From Spirosoma oryzicola (lineage in GTDB: Bacteria; Bacteroidota; Bacteroidia; Cytophagales; Spirosomataceae): a stretch of DNA of 64,000 bases. The notes under the pieces were generated by a model, which did not search any database, was not told the DNA's origin, and saw only the letters and a list, made by a program, of their open reading frames with translations. Each line of letters begins with the position of its first letter. Within the stretch, counting starts at the first letter, position 1. The translations under genes were made by a program, and so were the position numbers. Location: assembly GCF_021233055.1 (NCBI RefSeq), contig NZ_CP089542.1, forward strand, positions 1-64,000, read 5' to 3'. Positions 62,457 to 64,000 of the stretch are shown one piece after another.

Positions 62457-62545
62457 TTTTTGTCATCCCGACGTAGGAGGGATCTTCGGTAGCTAGTAAT
62501 TGTTGTTATCACCCGAAGATCCTTCCTATCGTCAGGATGACAAAG
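62457..62545. repeat. Family-1 long hairpin, copy F
   Basis: Left arm 62457-62489 and right arm 62513-62545 pair with a few G:T or single mismatches; ends TTTTTGTCATCCC and AGGATGACAAAG. It lies between the double esterase and the GH10 gene. Confidence 0.85.
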
Positions 62546-62588
62546 AAAGAATCCTCTGCCTCATACTCAACCGATAAAACGATTCATC

Positions 62589-63704
62589 ATGATAACCCAA
62601 AAAACCATCCTGACGCTCGGCGCAGCTGTGTTTACGCTAGCCAGCTTTACAACCGAGCCAGGTACGAGTTTGGAGCCAGCAATTCCATCGCTGAAAGATA
62701 CGTTCAGGAAAGACTTCGGTATCGGAACGGCGCTAAACGTTGCCCAGATCGAAGAGCGGGACCCGAAGACGACGGAATTTATTGCCCAACAGTTCAACAT
62801 GGCAACCCCCGAAAACGTCATGAAGTCGGCGCTCCTACACCCGAAATGGGATACCTACACTTTTGAGATGGGGGACAAACTAATTGATTTCGGAAAGAAG
62901 CACAACATCAAAATAAATGGGCATACCCTGATTTGGCATAGCCAGTTACCGGCTTTTGTTCGCGGGATTCACAGTCAGGATTCAATTCGAACGTTCTTTA
63001 CAGAGCACATCAAAACGGTAGCTGGTCATTATCGCGGTAAAGTATTCTCGTGGGATGTCGTCAACGAAGCGCTCAATGAAGATGGGACGCTGCGGAAGTC
63101 GGTGTTTCTGCAACATCTGGGCGAAAACTACATTACCGATGCGTTCCGGCTCGCTCAGGAGGCCTCGCCCGGAACGGAACTGTATTATAACGACTACAAC
63201 AACGAGCAGCCCGCCAAACGGGCCGGTTGTATCGCTATTATCAAGAAGATCAAAGACGCCGGTGTACGCATCGATGGCGTAGGCATTCAGGGACACTGGC
63301 ACGTCGGACGAGTACCGCTGAAAGACATTGAGGAAAGCATCAATCAGTACGCAGCTCTGGGTTTGAAAGTGATGTTTACGGAGTTGGATCTCGAAGTATT
63401 GCCCCGAAATTTTCAGGGAGCCGATGTCGGCCAGCGCATGACAGCCAACGCCACATCCAACCCGTACCCCAACGCCTTGCCCGATAGCGTACAGCACCAA
63501 CTAGCCGCTGATTATGAAGCTCTTTTTAAGTTGTTTCTTAAACACAAAAACAACGTTTCGCGCGTAACATTCTGGGGTGTAAACGATGGTGATAGCTGGC
63601 TGAACAACTGGCCAATCCGGGGTCGAACCAGCTATCCATTACTGTTTGATCGGAATGACAAGCCCAAACCAGCTTTTTATAAGGTAGTAGCGCTGGCAAA
63701 GTAA
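62589..63704 (+). CDS. Glycoside hydrolase family 10 endo-1,4-beta-xylanase
   Basis: 371 residues. A single (beta/alpha)8 GH10 domain after a signal-like N-terminus (TLGAAVFTLASFTTEPG). Catalytic acid/base E160 in WDVVNEAL and nucleophile E265 in FTELDLEVL are both present, as are the substrate-binding motifs GHTLIWHSQLPAF and WGVNDGDSWLN. It cuts the xylan backbone and anchors the substrate assignment of this PUL. No CBM or lipobox, so periplasmic rather than surface-bound; a surface endoxylanase may lie outside the window. Confidence 0.95.
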   Translation: MITQKTILTLGAAVFTLASFTTEPGTSLEPAIPSLKDTFRKDFGIGTALNVAQIEERDPKTTEFIAQQFNMATPENVMKSALLHPKWDTYTFEMGDKLIDFGKKHNIKINGHTLIWHSQLPAFVRGIHSQDSIRTFFTEHIKTVAGHYRGKVFSWDVVNEALNEDGTLRKSVFLQHLGENYITDAFRLAQEASPGTELYYNDYNNEQPAKRAGCIAIIKKIKDAGVRIDGVGIQGHWHVGRVPLKDIEESINQYAALGLKVMFTELDLEVLPRNFQGADVGQRMTANATSNPYPNALPDSVQHQLAADYEALFKLFLKHKNNVSRVTFWGVNDGDSWLNNWPIRGRTSYPLLFDRNDKPKPAFYKVVALAK

Positions 63705-63720
63705 GCTTAGCTCAACAAGC

Positions 63721-63785
63721 AGCATCTTCGGTAATTGTGATAATACATGCTACCGAAGATGCTTCCTATGTCAGCATGACAAAAA
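63721..63785. repeat. Family-1 hairpin, degenerate copy G
   Basis: Inner arms AGCATCTTCGGTA (63721-63733) and its complement (63751-63763) remain, and the right outer end (TCAGCATGACAAAAAT) is kept, but the left outer TTTGTCAT part is missing. It is a truncated copy. Confidence 0.7.
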
Positions 63786-63848
63786 TGCTCGCTTGTTCCA
63801 CAAAAAGCGAATAGTGAAAAAGGATTGATGAGTAAACTAAACAATAAA

Positions 63849-64000
63849 ATGACATACCAATCTCTTCTACAACGTTCCTATAAAACCTTCACGCTAGCTG
63901 CCTTAGTCGGTGGATCACTGACTGCTCTGGCCCAAACCAATGGCGGTAAAAACCCGATTTCTCAACCTCTGGTATCGCACATTTACACGGCTGACCCGTC
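63849..64000 (+). CDS. Glycoside hydrolase family 43 enzyme, N-terminal fragment
   Basis: Fifty codons to the right edge. A signal peptide (LAALVGGSLTALAQ) is followed by NPISQPLVSHIYTADPS, the typical opening of a GH43 subgroup that includes xylan beta-xylosidases and arabinofuranosidases; the Asp in TADPS is the general base. It extends the enzyme operon beyond this window. Confidence 0.8.
   Translation, partial: MTYQSLLQRSYKTFTLAALVGGSLTALAQTNGGKNPISQPLVSHIYTADP

Overview
The window reads as a Bacteroidota genome of the Cytophagales type, most like Spirosoma in protein flavour. The signs are paired SusC/SusD proteins, an ECF sigma/FecR anti-sigma pair feeding a SusC with an N-terminal STN domain, a hybrid two-component system, a T9SS C-terminal sorting domain, a Wzi-like protein and CPA1, MFS and CitMHS carriers. 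The genus is an inference from style; no rRNA or other taxonomic marker is present.

Region by region. (1) 1-3.8 kb: the 3' part of an esterase, then a tight CitMHS transporter / AtuA-type DUF1446 / small AtuA C-domain operon. (2) 4-6.1 kb: an M13 zinc metallopeptidase lipoprotein. (3) 6.1-10.1 kb: a complete plasmid-type replication and partition module, with parB and parA on the minus strand, an iteron and DnaA-box origin, and a divergent Rep_3-type initiator. The molecule is therefore probably a large plasmid or chromid, or carries an integrated one. (4) 10.3-24.1 kb: stress and signalling genes (alpha/beta hydrolase, ring-cleaving-type dioxygenase, ABM protein, TPR histidine kinase, Na+/H+ antiporter, sigma-54 activator with receiver and GAF domains, AraC regulator, Wzi-like protein, stand-alone LytTR protein). 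(5) 24.9-27.5 kb: a secreted NHL/Ig/CBM3/T9SS protein split by a 5-bp tandem duplication. (6) 27.7-35.5 kb: a hybrid histidine kinase, a MetE-like protein, a lipoprotein and an MFS carrier. (7) 36.2 kb to the right edge: a polysaccharide utilisation locus (PUL) that continues out of the window.

The PUL is organised as sigma factor, FecR, SusC, SusD, GH95, GH43, GH127, a periplasmic VOC protein, GH43, a CE6-type esterase, an acetyl-esterase-like hydrolase, a type-B carboxylesterase, four CE1-type proteins carrying five catalytic domains, a GH10 xylanase, and the start of another GH43. Together these point to a highly esterified arabinoxylan or glucuronoarabinoxylan as substrate: acetyl and feruloyl groups are removed by the esterase battery, arabinose, xylose and L-galactose/L-fucose side groups by GH43, GH127 and GH95, and the backbone is cut by GH10.

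The least expected structure lies between the PUL genes. Seven copies of a long hairpin with TTTGTCATCC / GGATGACAAA ends (one short, one degenerate) and three copies of a second inverted-repeat family (GACAGGATTTACAGGATT) fill most of the wider spacers. One pair of the first family brackets a small GIY-YIG nuclease gene, giving a compact unit of about 0.5 kb that looks like a REP-type mobile system built on a GIY-YIG nuclease. Other notable signals are a 47-bp near-perfect palindrome plus a -24/-12 promoter candidate between the sigma-54 activator and the AraC gene, and a minus-strand terminator just upstream of susC that would fit an antisense RNA.
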